Shown here: one piece after another, positions 39,701 to 54,700 of the stretch
Layout of the letters: each line of letters opens with the position of its first letter
Position numbering within the stretch: the first letter of the stretch is position 1
DNA from: Fasciolopsis buskii
Taxonomy: Eukaryota > Platyhelminthes > Trematoda > Plagiorchiida > Fasciolidae
Direction of reading: 5' to 3'
DNA: 64,000 bases
NCBI GenBank assembly: GCA_008360955.1
Contig: LUCM01009331.1
Location: 7,130-71,129, forward strand
The notes under the pieces: model-generated
What the model was told of the DNA's origin: nothing
Databases searched by the model: none
Seen by the model: only the letters and a program-made list of their open reading frames with translations
Made by a program: the position numbers and the translations under genes

Positions 39701-42700
39701 CGATTTTTCCAACCGATATGTCTATTTATCGACTGAATTTACCATAAGGACGAAAGCTGACTTCATCCATTTTCAAAATTCAAATTAGGTAAGTCACTAT
39801 CCGGTGATTATTTGTAATCAGAACGATAGTGACTTTCCTATCTGTTAGCCAAAAGACCAGCGTCAGAGAATGTAACATTTTATGAAATAAACCTGCAGTA
39901 ATCCCTTTCAGCATCCTTACGGGAATGAGAGAATATAGGAATTTTTAAGGTAGGCCTAGTGGTAATCTATTTTCCGACCGAACTGGTTTTTTTAATCAGA
40001 AATTCGCATTTCATATACGAGCACATAATTTGGGCTGAAAATCGAGTATTCGTTTACTTCGATTCTTCTCAATTACCAGATAACGCTTGTTCTTGATCGC
40101 CCAAACAAAGTAAGAAGTTGTTGAAGAAGTCCAACTAGTATTTACGAGAGTATTTAGATCCTCGTGTCCGTAAATAATTATGTTTAATCAATTTTTTATC
40201 AAGCAGAACAATAACTTCCTCAGGCACAACCTAAACAAACGGAAAGCAGAGTCCTCTCCAGTGCTTGCTAGCAGTCTGCTGACTTGAGATTAATAGGCAT
40301 TTGTAAGTTTGTGAACCACGGACAAACCCCACTTTGAATATTTTGCCAATTAATTTTCACTGCACTTCTGGGTAATTAGATTTTACTATTGCGTAGACTT
40401 CTTTTTGTTGGTAAACCGACTAAATTTTGCATGTCAGACACTGATCACATCTATGATTTCGACGGCTTTCGATGTCAAGGGATACAAAGTATTCCATGTG
40501 CCACGGCAACCTCTATGAACAAAGGAGTCGAGTACATAGGGAATTCGTGGTGGTAGCACGAGAGTCGTAGGTGCGATGATGCTAGTGAGGGATTTTCCAA
40601 TGTCCCCCGGAAATCCACCGAATGTGCATAAATAACGGTCTTCCTGATCGCTCAGTGACGTTGTGTTTTAGGTTACGTTCGGAGTTGTTGAAAATTGGAT
40701 TTCACCGGTTGGAAGGAATAAAACAAACTTTTCATTCAAATTTTCAATAGTTACCTACAATGCCAAATCAATCAACGTATTTTCAGTTAGAACAAAATAA
40801 GAACAAAAATTTGAACATAACTCATATCGGCCAACAATTTTTTCTTTTAACTGAAACGGTGACGCGTAGACGAATGACTAGTTCACCAAAATCATAGTCA
40901 GTGAACAGTTCGAATAACCGAAGCTTAGAAGTGACTTGGAAACCAGGGCTAAAGCACAGTGGGACGGCCCAGTAGGAGATTGGGCATGCATGATAGCTAC
41001 AGTCGCACAAGTAAAAACATAAATGGGAGCACATCTAACAAGATAGAGTTTTGAAAATAAAATGGAACTGAAATGACGAATTGGAGGATGTCTACCAATT
41101 ACCATGGCAAAACATCTGCACCATAAACTCCTGCAACCTGAATTTGGTCGTAGCCTAACAACGACTGTTGCCTCCGCGAACCCTAATAATTTCAGATTTC
41201 GGGGCACTGTGGCAGCCCTGAACTTTTTGGTATGGTCAACTACGTATCCGGCGTCCCCAGAAACAAGTAACGAGAATTGTGGTTGGTTTGGCTCTAGGCA
41301 GAGCGAATTTTCTCCACAGATGTTTGCTTATCCTCGTATTGTCGGCTTTCAGTTTTCTCCACGTCGTACGCTCTTGAAGTACGCAAAACATTGGTAGATG
41401 CATCTGCAGGTAACAAAAACTACGGTTTGTTTATATTCGTTCATCGAGGCGATTAATAAGTTTCGGGAAGGATAATGAGCTGCATAACGAAATACACTGC
41501 ACAAGCCTATCCTTTTATCAGGTATTCATAATGAGATCTACCACAAGTTTATCCGTCACTTCAAACCCTTGGTTATTTGAACTGTATACTGACAAACTAC
41601 TCACTCATTTGTACGCAGCCGCTTGTGCGAGAGCACATGAGATTGATCGCCAGTATCAAGTAATTTCATTTTGTTGTTCAAATAAAGCGGATTCTTTACC
41701 TCTTGATTAATTTTGTGCAATGTGTTATGTAGCTGAAAATACGCGTTAGGAACACGTGAATGCGCTGCTCTAAGGGAAACTGACTGCGCTGCTTCAGAAA
41801 TAGTAAGAATTAACATGTTTTAGGCGTGAAAATTGGGATAATGGTGGCTGTACATTTCAGGTAATGTCGCGCATCCTTGAAGCTAAGGCGATAGCGCGGA
41901 ATGTCAACTCGCTTGACCACCATTCGATACCTCTTCAACCTTGCACAGTTCCGATCCCCGAATGCGTCGTGTGTCTACGAACACACACACGCACACACAC
42001 ACTCAACTTGTCCATACCGTTGTAGATCAAGGTGGTGTACCCCAATTCGATGAATGCCCTGAACTTTGGTCATCACAACTTCCTCATTCTACGCTGACCC
42101 GGATTAGCATGGGCGGACATATGAACGAACATCCGTTTCAGTCCGATCGCTGCTCATATGCAACCACTGAACATGCACTTACACGCGCACACTTGAGTTT
42201 GTACTAGGTTGATCGCAGTCTGCCCCATGACCATTTACCCGTACACCACCGCACATCCGCACAAGCAAGAGCACATTCCGCTTGCAGCCAGATTCATATG
42301 AGGTCGCACGCACCGATCAGCCCCGAATAAATCCCTGGCCTATTCTGCTCAACGCACAATGTACAACAATGTCACACCACCTTGGCGTGACCGACATTGG
42401 CTGTTTCTTCTCGTACGTTCGGAGATTTTCAATTGTACGTCCCTTCATATTCATTTGCCAATGATCTTAAATTATGGAACCGTGTTCCTACAACAGACTT
42501 CTATTGACTATCTTCTAGGCAGTTGGGACGAGATGTTGAACTGATCCAAACGAACAGACCCTAGAAGTGCTTCAACGCAGCTAGGACTACCAAAACGAAC
42601 TAGTAGAAAGTGATTGGAAAGGCTTTATCCAAGGCTAGCAGAATAATTCCTTTAGTGGCTATAAGGGATAATTACGTAATTGTCGACCACATAAAGTTGA

Positions 42701-45700
42701 TCTGAAAATAATCTACCAATCGAATCCCTCATAACAAGACAGAATAACACACAGCTTGTGTACAGTATCAATTTAAAACTATCGGAAGCTAGCTTGGTCG
42801 CTGCTGATAAATATACGTGGTGAACAATTAAATTAGGTGTACAATCCGCGAATCAAAACTCGTCATTCGAAACCTCATAGAATCGTTCCGGTGCTTAATA
42901 TTACCTCAAATAATTCTGTTAGTCAGATGTAAAACCTTGTTTTGAAATGGAGAAAAATAAAAGACGGCCACTCCATTGTAAACTAGTCAATCGACGATCG
43001 GAGCCAATCCACTCAATACTAACTCCCGTGAGAAAAGTCAAGTCGAGCAGACACAAAATTTCGTTTATTAGTGAAAATCAAATAGCATACACTGGTGTTC
43101 CATGACTAACACTCACTGATCCACTCTTCTGCTGGTTGATTTGACTCATCGTCTGGCGCCTTCCGCCAGCTTACCGATTGACGTAATTCGCGTGATGCCA
43201 CCATAACTGTGTTGATTTGTGAATACACTAGTGGTTGTGATGAATCTTTTCTTCTTAAGGATGACATCAGAAAACATTCTTTAATGATACGACCAGCCAA
43301 GTTCGATAAAGATTCAGCTTAACTACAAGAGTACCGGTTGTGATAGCATTAGAAACCATTTTCTATCTACATGATGTTTACTGTATTACCTCATTTTATG
43401 TCCGCTTATTGTTCATATCTTCATTTGCCTCTCGAAAATTTAGTGCCGTGAGACAAATTTGCGGCATATCAACGAAACTTTATTGATTGTGGCAACCTGG
43501 TTTAATCGTATTAGTCAGCGGATGACGCCATTAATCTCCACTGGGACGGAGGGTGGCCCTGAGCAGTAGAAGGGCAACCACAAACTGTTTTTGAGCTCAC
43601 AATGGAGGATTGTGAAGACGGATCGCGACAGCTTCCGTAGTGCTCAAGAGACGACACTGACAACCTAGACTGTTTATCCAAGAATCTTGCGCCACATTCA
43701 CGGTGTGGTTAGTCTGTGTTAAGTTTGAAACGATTGCACTATTAAGTGATTTAACTTTTCAAGTGCCCAACCATGCAGGGTGGTGCTCATGGATGTGTTT
43801 AGACAAGCGCCTGGTCGTGCGGTCCATGTACATTGTCCCACAGGAACATGTGAATAAACACAACGATGCTGCAGGGTCAAGAACTTTGTCTTTCAACCGT
43901 AATGACACTAGGGGGCAGCATTTGAACAAGATTCGACGTTTGGCTGCGTAAAATGTCTTACTGATAGCGATAGTCATTCTTCTTCGTGCTATTTTTGACA
44001 ATGTGTCACCTTTGAATGGCAAAAATATGTACACTGGCTTTCTCTCCACCGTCACCCTCCTGGAAACTTCCTTTTCTGCCTCCAATGTTATCAATTAATC
44101 TACTTAAAAAGCCATTTTCAGCGAATGCATTTCGTGCTGCCTGAAGTTCTGCTTCAAGAGTATCTTTCATGCATATATTTTTGTTCTGACTATGAGATAT
44201 CTAACTAGGTTCCTCTTCACACTAACAGGTAAAAAACTGTGAAAGTTGATATGTTGTCCACTTCACCTGGCTTGCCTGTGTAGTGATAGTCGAATTGAGC
44301 CATCTTCTAGACGACTTAATTGTGCTTCACATTACCGACAATTTTCCACTGGGAAAGGAGATGGCAATTAGAAACAACCAGGCCTGTTTAGAATACTGCT
44401 GCCAGAAGCAAAAGGTAGTTGGTTCGCTTATTTTTACTGCACGTCGAAGGTCGACGAGCATCTTCGATAGCTGGTGAATTTCCATATCCTGGAGAGTTAC
44501 AGAATGCACAATGAAGTCCGTCGTTCAATGGATGTGAGAACCATGTCCATTATTCGAGGGGATTTGGAGTGGATAGGATTGGATGTCACGATGTCCACAT
44601 GAAATGTTGGTTTTTGTCAAACACGCGCGTCTATGTTTATACAAGCCGAAACGTGTGTAAGAGACAAGTGTGTAAGAGACAAGTGCAGTGAGGATGAGAT
44701 GTGGAGTGTAAATGACCAGTAATTTGTGGCCGATTTAGAAGATAAAATTTCTGCTCTCTATTGTTTCGAAGGTGCGTTACTGCAAGATGAATTGAGAGTA
44801 GTTCACGTCCAAATGTCCGATGTCTGAAAGGTACCGATTGCATATCCCGGGAGGCGAGTTACACTGGCTTTGGTGCCCCGTAAATTACTTTTGAAATTCT
44901 ACCTGCACTGTTGAGGCAGGAGCTTTCGTTAGCGGAAAAATAGGCTTGTTGTCAGCGTTCATGTCCGCATGGAGGGACACTTCTGATAAGGCTTCTCCGA
45001 ATTTTCGATGTACTGTTTTGTTTGTCGGGGTGATAGAAAATGTTTGAGATACCTTTTTTAGAGGCTTACTTAATTTCAGGACCTCGGAACAGTTTAATCG
45101 ACAATACTTGGGTGACTTTTGGAAAGTTATTGTTCTGACTGATCTAAATGCGCTCGTCTTCGTCACAGTTAACAGAGAATTTGATGGATGGAGGAAAACA
45201 TACATGTATAGGTACAGCTAGGATGCCTAATCGGGAAATTATTTTCAGTCCTAATGTATGGTTAAATTTTGTTTTGGTTGAAGAAATTCCTTCAAGTGAC
45301 AGTCTACGTGTAGGCGTCGCTATTGGGGGCGCCTTAGTGACAATGTGGTGCTGGGCCTCATATGGGACTGTTAATAAAGACATCTGTGGCACCTCTGTTG
45401 TACGGAATTTCACAAAAATAGAAGAAAATGGCAATTGGAGTGTCGTTAAACGAATTTTCATAAAAGAGTTGCAAGTATAGATGCCATAAGTCTGCTGCCT
45501 AGCAGTACACAAAGTTTTACATCAAGCACAAAGGCAAAGGCGGAAAAAACTGATTCAGAAGACCAGATGGGAAGTTTCAGCAACCTTGAAGATTAAAGAA
45601 GAACATCGCCTCATACCTCGATCTTTTGACGGTACGTTCTCTTAAAACAACCATTGCTTGATCGTAGGATGCAGGTACGTAAATGGTTTTATCTAAGAGG

Positions 45701-48700
45701 AGCAAGGGGTAATAGTTATCTGGGTGCCGGCATTAGCTAGGAACCTAGTGGAACCAGATCGGTCGAAAATGTAGAATAAGCGACCTAATTCAGAATCAGC
45801 GGTAACGGTTTACATTACTTACTGTCTTTTGTGTTGCCCGCGAGATTAGGTTTAAATTAGGTTCAGTCTAGCAACAATGGGTTTCTGCATCAAAATGCCG
45901 GTGACACCAACAATATTAGAACTGACTACATGGAACAGCAGAGCATCGAGGGATTAAGAACTAATCAGTAGACGCTGTAGAGGGGACCTTAATAGCAGTC
46001 TTGCTCCTAGAATTAGCGTCGTGCATTTTGTCGGTGGATTCAGTTAAGTTTCTTGTCCAGGCATCTGTCTTGAAGAGCGCCAAAAATTCTTCGCTGGGCG
46101 AAAACAGTTCTGCCTTCCGTACATCGTGTCAGCGCATCGTCCATTTGGCGAGGGTCCGAAAGTTGCTTCATGTACTTGCAGTAAGACTGAAAACGGTACG
46201 TACTTAAACGGCTTGTCCGGAATTGTTGGGACATTAGGTTGGAGCCACCCGACAGAGATCTCGCACTTGAAAACGGGAATAAAACAAGAATTACAAAATA
46301 GCAAAGATTAGTCAGGGAAAGTCTGAGTAAGATGCTGCTTTATGTACAACGGAGGAGAAAACCGTTTTTGCTGTGTTGTTTCAAATTTCCTGGCTGACAT
46401 TTGAAAATTTTACTTCGCATATGTCAATTTCAGAGGTTCTTTTGTGATGTTCATGTATGTCAACGAACTTTTATTTTTCTGTCGTGGGTCTAATCTGATA
46501 TAATCGCTATCTTTTTATCGGCTAGCTGCTGCTGGTTAGTTGAAAGAACCATTTCGCTTAACTTCTGTAACATTCGGAAACAGTCTGTGTTGCGGCACAG
46601 TGAACTAAAGTATAGCGAATTCGACATCCTGAGCATAGCATGCGCAATATAGCTGGTCAGTTGGGGTTAAATTAGAAACTAATCTTCACTAACTTAGAGA
46701 TTTTACTTCACATCATTTAGTAGCTTGGTAATAATTAAGTAGAACTTTCAAAAAATGTCATACTGTTTTGCAGGACGATATTCGTAATGCCAAACTGGCT
46801 GCAATCATGGCTGATAAAGCGGACTCGAAACGGATTGTTGATGAACTAGTGCAAGAAGAAGCGCGACTGACCAATGAGTAAGTTCAAACCTAACCGCAAG
46901 GGATTTAAATCAAAATTTGATTTCACATGTTCATGCCGCTAAACACTGACCAAAAGGCGGCAATATATAAAGCAACCAGACTAAAGTAAGTTTGGCAACT
47001 GGAAACAAAAGTGGTAATTACTTTCTAGTTGTGCTTCTGGTACTACGCCATCAGCTGATTTTTGTGACCGGCGGAGTTTCGCCATGGTCTCGGAACGGCC
47101 AACCTATGGTTGAACTGTAATTCTTCTTTCCAGCCTGAGGCAGACTAGAACAGGAACAGGCATGTAGAGGTTGGGCAATTTGCACTGTGTGGAGTCCACG
47201 ATGCAGAAGTTCGTAATCTAAATACAAAGATGGCTTCAAATTAAATCACATTGAAACGGATATGTGACGTGAAATTGAGAATAAAGTTGGTTGAATTTCA
47301 GAAGGAAATATCAAAAACGGTTCAGTTGGCATGAAACACGTCTGGCTGAACGACTGACCGATGACTTAATACGAAATCGGGGAATGCCTTTTTCAGATTC
47401 ATATCGGACCTCAATCCCTGGGTGCGTTGCCATATCAGACTTTTCACATACGTCTAATAGTATCTGTGGCCTTATTATTGTTGGTAGATGCTGAAACCCT
47501 CTACGGTCTCAGTTATCGTGGTCAGGCAATTCCAAGGTCAGCTTACAATTTGATTAGTTGTCCCATTTGAAGATGCGAAACAGCTTGCTTGGCCAGTAAT
47601 CTAGACAACCAAATGAACACATGTTCAGTGAGTGCATACCTATTCATTTCAATAGTCGACACTTGCATAATACCGCCCTTCTGCATTAGGGAAATAGAAT
47701 TATTTCTCTTCACTATAAGCCACTTAAACCCGATTATCAAACCAACGCGGTGTGCTAAACTAACAACGTTATTTCACCATGTGAAAACTACACTTGTAAA
47801 TACAAGATAAAATAATGAAACGTGCCGAAGTATCTTCAGCGATTTAGAATACTGGTTTAGTTTGTAGTTCAGATTCACAGTTCATAAAGTTTTACAATCC
47901 AAACTTCAAGTTCTGAGATCACAAAACTTTGTAAGCTGGAGTACATCTGGGGTGTACTCAAGCTAGACATACGTAAAACGGTTGTTTGTAATACTATATA
48001 TATGTATATATACTTTGTCAAATTTAACAGCGCGCAGTTTTGACTTTAGGCAACCAGGACTTTTGGCAGGGAAAGATGGACATCCGACAGAAATGATCAC
48101 ACAGCAATAACATTCCGTAGTAATCTTGTTCATGCAAACTATAACCCTCCATTGAACTGATTCGCAGTGAACTGTATGCATTCTTCGCCTCAATATGAAA
48201 GTCTGAAAATTGACGCAGTCAGGAATGAGAAACCACGTGGGTAGGAAATTAAAGCTTGTGCTCAAAAGTATTAACAATAATCTAAAAAATTGCATGCAGT
48301 TTTCAAAAAGGATTAGTATAGATGAACTCCGTCTGCCTATCAGTAAGCTGAATTACATGAGCAACCATAGTCAACAACTTCTCCAGGCTACTGCTGGCCA
48401 AAAACTGTAGACTGTGCTCTCGTACTATTTTGTCCGCCATATAAACTCCGTATCCGTTACTATTAACTGAGAAACAGAAGAATTCCGATTCCTGATTATT
48501 GTAATGGATGAGATTACGGTCATATACTCACCATGTTTAGTTTTCCATTTGACCAAAAAGCTACTTTGCGTACCGTTCTGAGAAGATGAGCTATTGCACT
48601 GTTGTAGCCACCTTGATTGAGTTGCTCAATTAGAAAAAATCCACGCATGCAAGGCTTTCATTCATTTATTGAAAGTTACGTGATTTCACAACCAAAAATT

Positions 48701-51700
48701 TCTCAAAATGACCGGATTGTTGTTTCAGTATCAAGCTAGTTTGGCGTCAGCTGCAGAATCTAAAGGCAAATTCACACGAGTTAAAGTCTCCATCCATAGC
48801 ATTTGCACAGTTCTAAACAATAGGTGCGCAAATTTAGATGACTGGTGCAGAATTTCAATCATATCTTCACTGTATTAATAATTTTTCGTTTTGCCGGTGC
48901 ATTGAATTCTTATTTCTTATCTTTTCGCTGCATTCATCAAGCCTACTGAATATTCGCGAAAAATCTGATTACGTGCGTCATGCATCTAAGTAAATTGAGC
49001 TGACCCGCTAAATTCTGTGCCGTGGAAAAGTGTATATCTAAGCTAGCGTACGTGTGACGCAAGGTCAGGTAATTACGTCACTCACTGCAAACAGAACAGA
49101 GTTCGGCGAATGCGAATGGAATCGATCATCTAAAATGTGATGTACTATGCGATCCGAGAAAAAAAGCAGTGTGAAAGGTTGAAACATTGTGTATGACCTA
49201 CGTTCCAGAGATTTTATTTTCGGAATCTCGCTTGCTGTCTTCACAAAAGAGATTACTATTTGATGGACCACACATGAACTTTGAGAGACGTGAAAATTTC
49301 ACGTCATTTTGCGATCATATTACGAAAACAAGAATTAGAGCTAATGATTGCTAAGACCATTGGAGTGCCCAATACATATTAAGGGTCGCAGTGGGTAAAA
49401 CCACGAACAAATTGTGTATGCAAGCTTATTTGAAAATCACTTTTTAGGGAACAGATATATTGAAGGAAATGCTGCCATCGAAAACAGCACTATTCTGAAA
49501 TATTTCGCGAATTCTTGAACACGGAATTGCATTATACTGTGCTGCATTGCACACACTTTTGCACCCACAGATGTATGCATTTCAGTGGGAAAAAGGAATT
49601 GGTAAAGTCGTCGAATTAACGAAAGCAGGGAAATAAACCGGTTAAATGGATGCAAAACTTAGTCCTGTTACGCCACTGGGAATGCCAGCTAAGTCGCCAT
49701 CTTCGTTTTTCAGGACACTCGCGAAATAAGGGACAGAAAAATTCCCGTAGATATGAAACTGGTGGGATATGGAACGAAAGGGGAAACATGTCTAAACATG
49801 AGGGGTACCTTTTGACAGATGAGTGAGATCTGAGGGCATCTTGTGCTCAAACGAGTCATGAACTAACAAGTGTTGGTCGATCAAATTGACAGATAATTAA
49901 TTCAGTGGTCCGAAAGGAAATGAAGAGTAGTTGGCAGCCTTCAGTGCAAGATTTACTTCCCAAAACCTGCCAGAGTAAGCAGGGAAACTGTAAAGAATGA
50001 TGGGAAAGACAAAACACGAGGAGGTGCCCAGTTATATTTCGAACTTTTTATTTGAGAAAATAAGCTCCCAAATACTTTGTGCAGTCAAAAATATGTGATA
50101 AATATCTGAGTTTTGTCGACAATGCACTCCAGATGTTCAATGAAATCTATTTTGACTCGCACTGGGGTTGACGTGAAAATTACAAGAACAGAAAAAATGA
50201 CGTGAACCGAAGTTCAGTAAGCGGACCAGGCAGTATCAATAGTGACACAAGCAAACCAATATGTTACTTCACATGATCCTGGCTGCACGACTTCTACCAA
50301 CGAAAGAACACTGTCCACGGTGTCTCGTGCTTTTGGGACGCTGCACGAATAAACGGGCTTACTTGAGGGACAACATTTTTCCGCAGTGTTCTAGCAGACC
50401 GTTTCAAAATCAAACGCGGAGTGCATGTCCCAAACAAATTGATGCAAATGTTCCCGTAATTTTCACTCTTTCATTTAACTCCAGCAGGTCAATTTCATTT
50501 ATCTATGCAGGACACCATAGGCCCAACAATAAGAAGCCATCCTCCAGTTGTATCTCAGATCTAACACGAAGCTGCCGACAAGTGGGAGTTGAAGGGGCAG
50601 ATGGCCAAGAAATGGCATTTTTCACCCAAAGGGCTCCATGATTTTCAAATATTGCTGTCTTAACTACTGAATACCTTGAAGCGTTTGACCTAGAACAAGG
50701 GCTTCAACGATAGCACTGGGTGCGCAACCATAGGACAACTGGTTTACCTGACAACCTTGCTGGATCGGCTCACAGTTAGACATCCACGTAAAGCCGGAAA
50801 AGTTATGGCTGTATGTAACCTAATTTAAAATACCCAGAGTAAGCCATGTTGATCTCATGCATCCATACCAAACCAGAAGTAGCTGAACAACTTGAATATT
50901 GGCCCACACCAGAAACCCGGAATAAGTTAAAAGCTTCGTTGCACTGACGTTATAATATCAATGATTCATTTCTCATTTATCCCAGGTTTCCTTTTCTCTG
51001 GATGCCTTACTGGAAAATAAACCGTTTGGATAAGATACCAGATTTAATGAAGCCTTCCAGGCTGCGGAGAAACCACTGTGCATGACATCCATTTTAATGC
51101 TACCAGGTACGTCATACTTGGACACGGATGCTGGTAACATTCCAGTCAGTGAGATGGACTCTCGTTTAGAGTAAAAAACGGAACAGATCATATCGTTGCA
51201 CACGGAAGCTGCCGTTTAAGGAAACCTGAACCAAACTACTGACCTGCAAAAAGATAGAACCTAGTCCTGGCATTCTTCCTGAAACAACATAGCCATAAGC
51301 AGATTGATCGAAAATCCACTTTCCATGCTAACTACATTTTCCCTGGCCGTTTACAAATAGTTAAGATACTGGAGACCAAGTTTCATGTTAGCAAGAAATA
51401 TTATAACGGTATGATTTTGATCGTCACAATCGCCCGGGATAGTGTGCATCAATACCTATGCATTATTATGGCAGTCCACAGACATCGAAGAAATTGCTCA
51501 TCCTGGGTTTTGCACGCAGCATCAGTGTTCCTGCAACGAGCGGAACGTGGAGGCTGACAAGCAGCCCAGGCAACTAACACAGAAACAGGGTCTACCTACA
51601 ATCGGCTGAGCTCAAAAGGTGACCGACTACTCAGCAGAAGGATAGAAGTAAGCAACTCCGAAACCTGATCCTTATGGTCTGCGTGAAGGCAGCTGATGAA

Positions 51701-54700
51701 ATGATGCTTGTTCATTTTTCCCCTACACACGCATTAAAGAAATTGGTCCCTCAAACATTGGTCAAGGAACTAGACCTGTATAGTGATCTGGGGCAGGTAT
51801 TAACACATTAAAACTCCCAACAAGACTATGGCAACTGCGCCAAGTTTCGAAGACCGGCTGTACGATACCTTAATAAATTAGTTAGGACAAATAATAATGG
51901 GACACCTGTTGGACACTCTAATTTGTAGCAGGTAAATTCTTGTGCCGTTCGAATAAGTCACAAAATGGTGTGAGGCCATTTTGTTGCAACAAGTGAAGTA
52001 TGCAATCCTAGACAGACGAATTCTCAAGTGGGGTGCACCCGGACTACTGCTTCTGGATCGAGGATCCAACCTCGAGAGTACCTTACGGAAGGGAATTTAT
52101 TGGACACTGAGGACGGACAGGGCAAGATCAGTGGCTTATCGTCCTCAGGGCAGCAGTCGAATTGGGAGGACAAATTGGTAATTAAAGGCCCTGTTGAAGA
52201 CCATCACAGATTCCAACCCAAAAGTTTGGGACCGTTTACTTTTGCGCTGCGTTATGGTCTACATCAACACCATTCAACGATCCGCTAGTCAAACGCCCCA
52301 GTGAGGACCTGTAGAGAGGTAGGACTCGTGAGTGATACCCGACTTTCAGTAATCAAACAGCATTCGCTGGCGGACACACAATACGTATCGAAGTTGATAT
52401 ATTCTCTTCGAAAGGCAAAACGGATAGTTAGTGCGCATTTAAAGACAGCACTCAGACATACAAACGGCTACTAAAACTGTTTCGGGCCTACTCTACAACC
52501 TGGCGATCAGATGTAGTTCTATAGGACACCCAGTATCCATGTTAAGGCCAAACTATACAAAGAGTTGTGCAAACCTTACGTGGTCGGAAGACTTTTATCC
52601 GAAGCAAATTGTGAGGTCCTAGAGTAGAGAGATCGCAACCATATTTTGTGACTCAATTTAACCACTTGGAACCATATATATGACCTACGTGATTGGACAT
52701 GATGCGAGTAGAAGACAGTGACAGCCTATCAGAAGAGGCCATGCAATTAGAGATGCCAGCAAAGAACGTTTAGCTAGATCGTCGGCGACGAAGCATTCGG
52801 GAGAAGGGGCTAGTGAAATGTGAGAGTGAAGGTGGTGCACCGAGTAACCAAGCAATGGCTAACGGTTACCAATCATTTCTTTTCTTCAAGTCACAAGGAA
52901 AGTCAGTCACACAACTCTGATGCTGAGTTACTAGACATCGAGAGCAAAAGCCAGGACAGAGCCCAAACCCAATACCATAGGTTGGTATGGTAAGTGATCC
53001 ATGTCTTTATACTGCTGAGTTCTACCGCAGCACAATTCCAACCCACGTCACCGAGGCCTCATTTTCAGAGGTACACTATCTTGAAAACGGATCAGATAAA
53101 TAATTAGACCTAATATTTAAAGCATTTGCTTAAGTTAAGCTATAAATCAGCTCCTACGGAAAATCGAACACAGAAAGCAAGTTCCTGGAAAGACTGAGAA
53201 TAACTTCATTTCTCAATTTTTTCCGACAGGGAATCCGATTTTCGTTGATCCTTTCCTACTGCCAATTGGAGATTGAATTCCGCCTTGGTGAAAGGAACAC
53301 CATTGAAAATATTGTCTGCAGTCTAAGAAATGGTTTGGTTTATTCACAGGTGAAACTGAAGATGATTACTGTTGTTGCTTGGCTGCCTTAACAAAGTTAT
53401 GCAGGGCTCTTAAGCCCAAGATTGTCTGTCAGTCTGAAAGGATGGGTAAAACCACTTCATTTATGTCAGACTGACCTCCTAGTTTTGGGAGGCACGCATC
53501 AGAAGTAGGACAACAGCATAGCTGCACACAAACACCCGAAACAGAGAAGAAATTTTACCTCAGCCATGCTGTTATATGTGACTGACATAATGGAGGATCA
53601 GGAGTCAGTGGTTGGGAGCTATTAGAGGGGTTTTATGTACACGTGATGAGTGCTGTTGCGTGGCTAGTGCATAATTCCAAGTCTCAAGGTTGTGGGATTC
53701 TAGAAACGACGCAACGAGTGATGTGTTATTCTATTCAAACACTAATCAAATTAGTTTCTTGCGAGAGAAAGAGGTCAGAGTTATAATTGCGCCTTATTTT
53801 GGTAATGCGGAAGGAAGAACTTGTGGTGAAGGGACTTGTCAAATGTGTAACTAGAAAAGGTAGTAGAAGTTCTGTGAAGATCCGTGCTTTTCCAGCAAGA
53901 CATCAGGAATTTAGATGTAGTTTATACCAACTGAATGTGGATGCCTTGCCAAAACAGTGAGACTATCGTTCGCCGAGTTCACATTCTCAATCTGATCTCT
54001 AGTGGACACTTTATGGTTCGATGACGAAGCTAGGCATTTCATTTACATGATTCCATAGTAATCTTCATAAAACTGGAAACCAGGACGGTCCGAAATTGTA
54101 AATTTTTCTTGACCGACATTTTTCACTTATCAGCAACAAGGTCTGTTGCGTTTGTTCACCGATCGATTGCGTACAACATTCTGTCGGGGTGCTTGCCTAA
54201 TTCATCTCATATACCGCATCAAGTTATTCGTGATGAAATCGAATTTTCTAAGTCCGAGTTGAGACTTTTGTATGACCAAAAGATAGTATTGGAACATGGC
54301 ATAACAACTCAACTATTCAACATGTGAAAGTTAATGAAAAATTTCAGAATGTGTTATATGTGGGCACAGGTAGGTGCTTTGAGAACTTTTCGTGGCCAAT
54401 TTTGGCAGCTTATTTAAAACGTTAATTATGGAGCATACCGTGTTTATATCAGGGTTGGAAATCACATTTCAGAAATTAACGTCATTTCATCTAACGGTCT
54501 TTTGGATTATTTCACTGAAAATTTATCGATTCTTTACTGAGTTTCTGAAACGAAAGTGTGGGAGTTCCAACTCAATTGAATAATGGTGGGTCTATTCATC
54601 TAAAAAGACGGATTTTCGCGATTGATTTAACAAATAATTCTGCCCATTTGGGGCTTAATGAAGTAAATCTTAGAGGTCTACATTTGGAAAAGGAATTAAT

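Larger units (their letters stand above)
29261..46773 (+). other. Intron 6, 17.5 kb, repeat-rich
   Basis: It runs from GTAAGT to TTTTGCAG. Identified contents are an inverted SINE pair at 34.0-34.5 kb, an antisense LINE at 37.0-38.4 kb, a possible sense LINE end at 42.0-42.6 kb, and an antisense Penelope-like fragment at 43.8-44.2 kb. The stretches 29.3-34.0, 34.5-37.0, 38.5-41.9, 42.6-43.7 and 44.2-46.8 kb hold only short overlapping frames without motifs. Confidence 0.7.

Noticed and set aside
44885..45512. Overlapping frames of 106-122 codons on both strands
   Set aside because: Both strands are equally open and there is no motif, splice pairing or family resemblance.
50261..50641. 126-codon frame just upstream of the Gypsy fragment, considered as gag or protease
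   Set aside because: No CCHC knuckle or aspartic protease DSG/DTG motif is visible.
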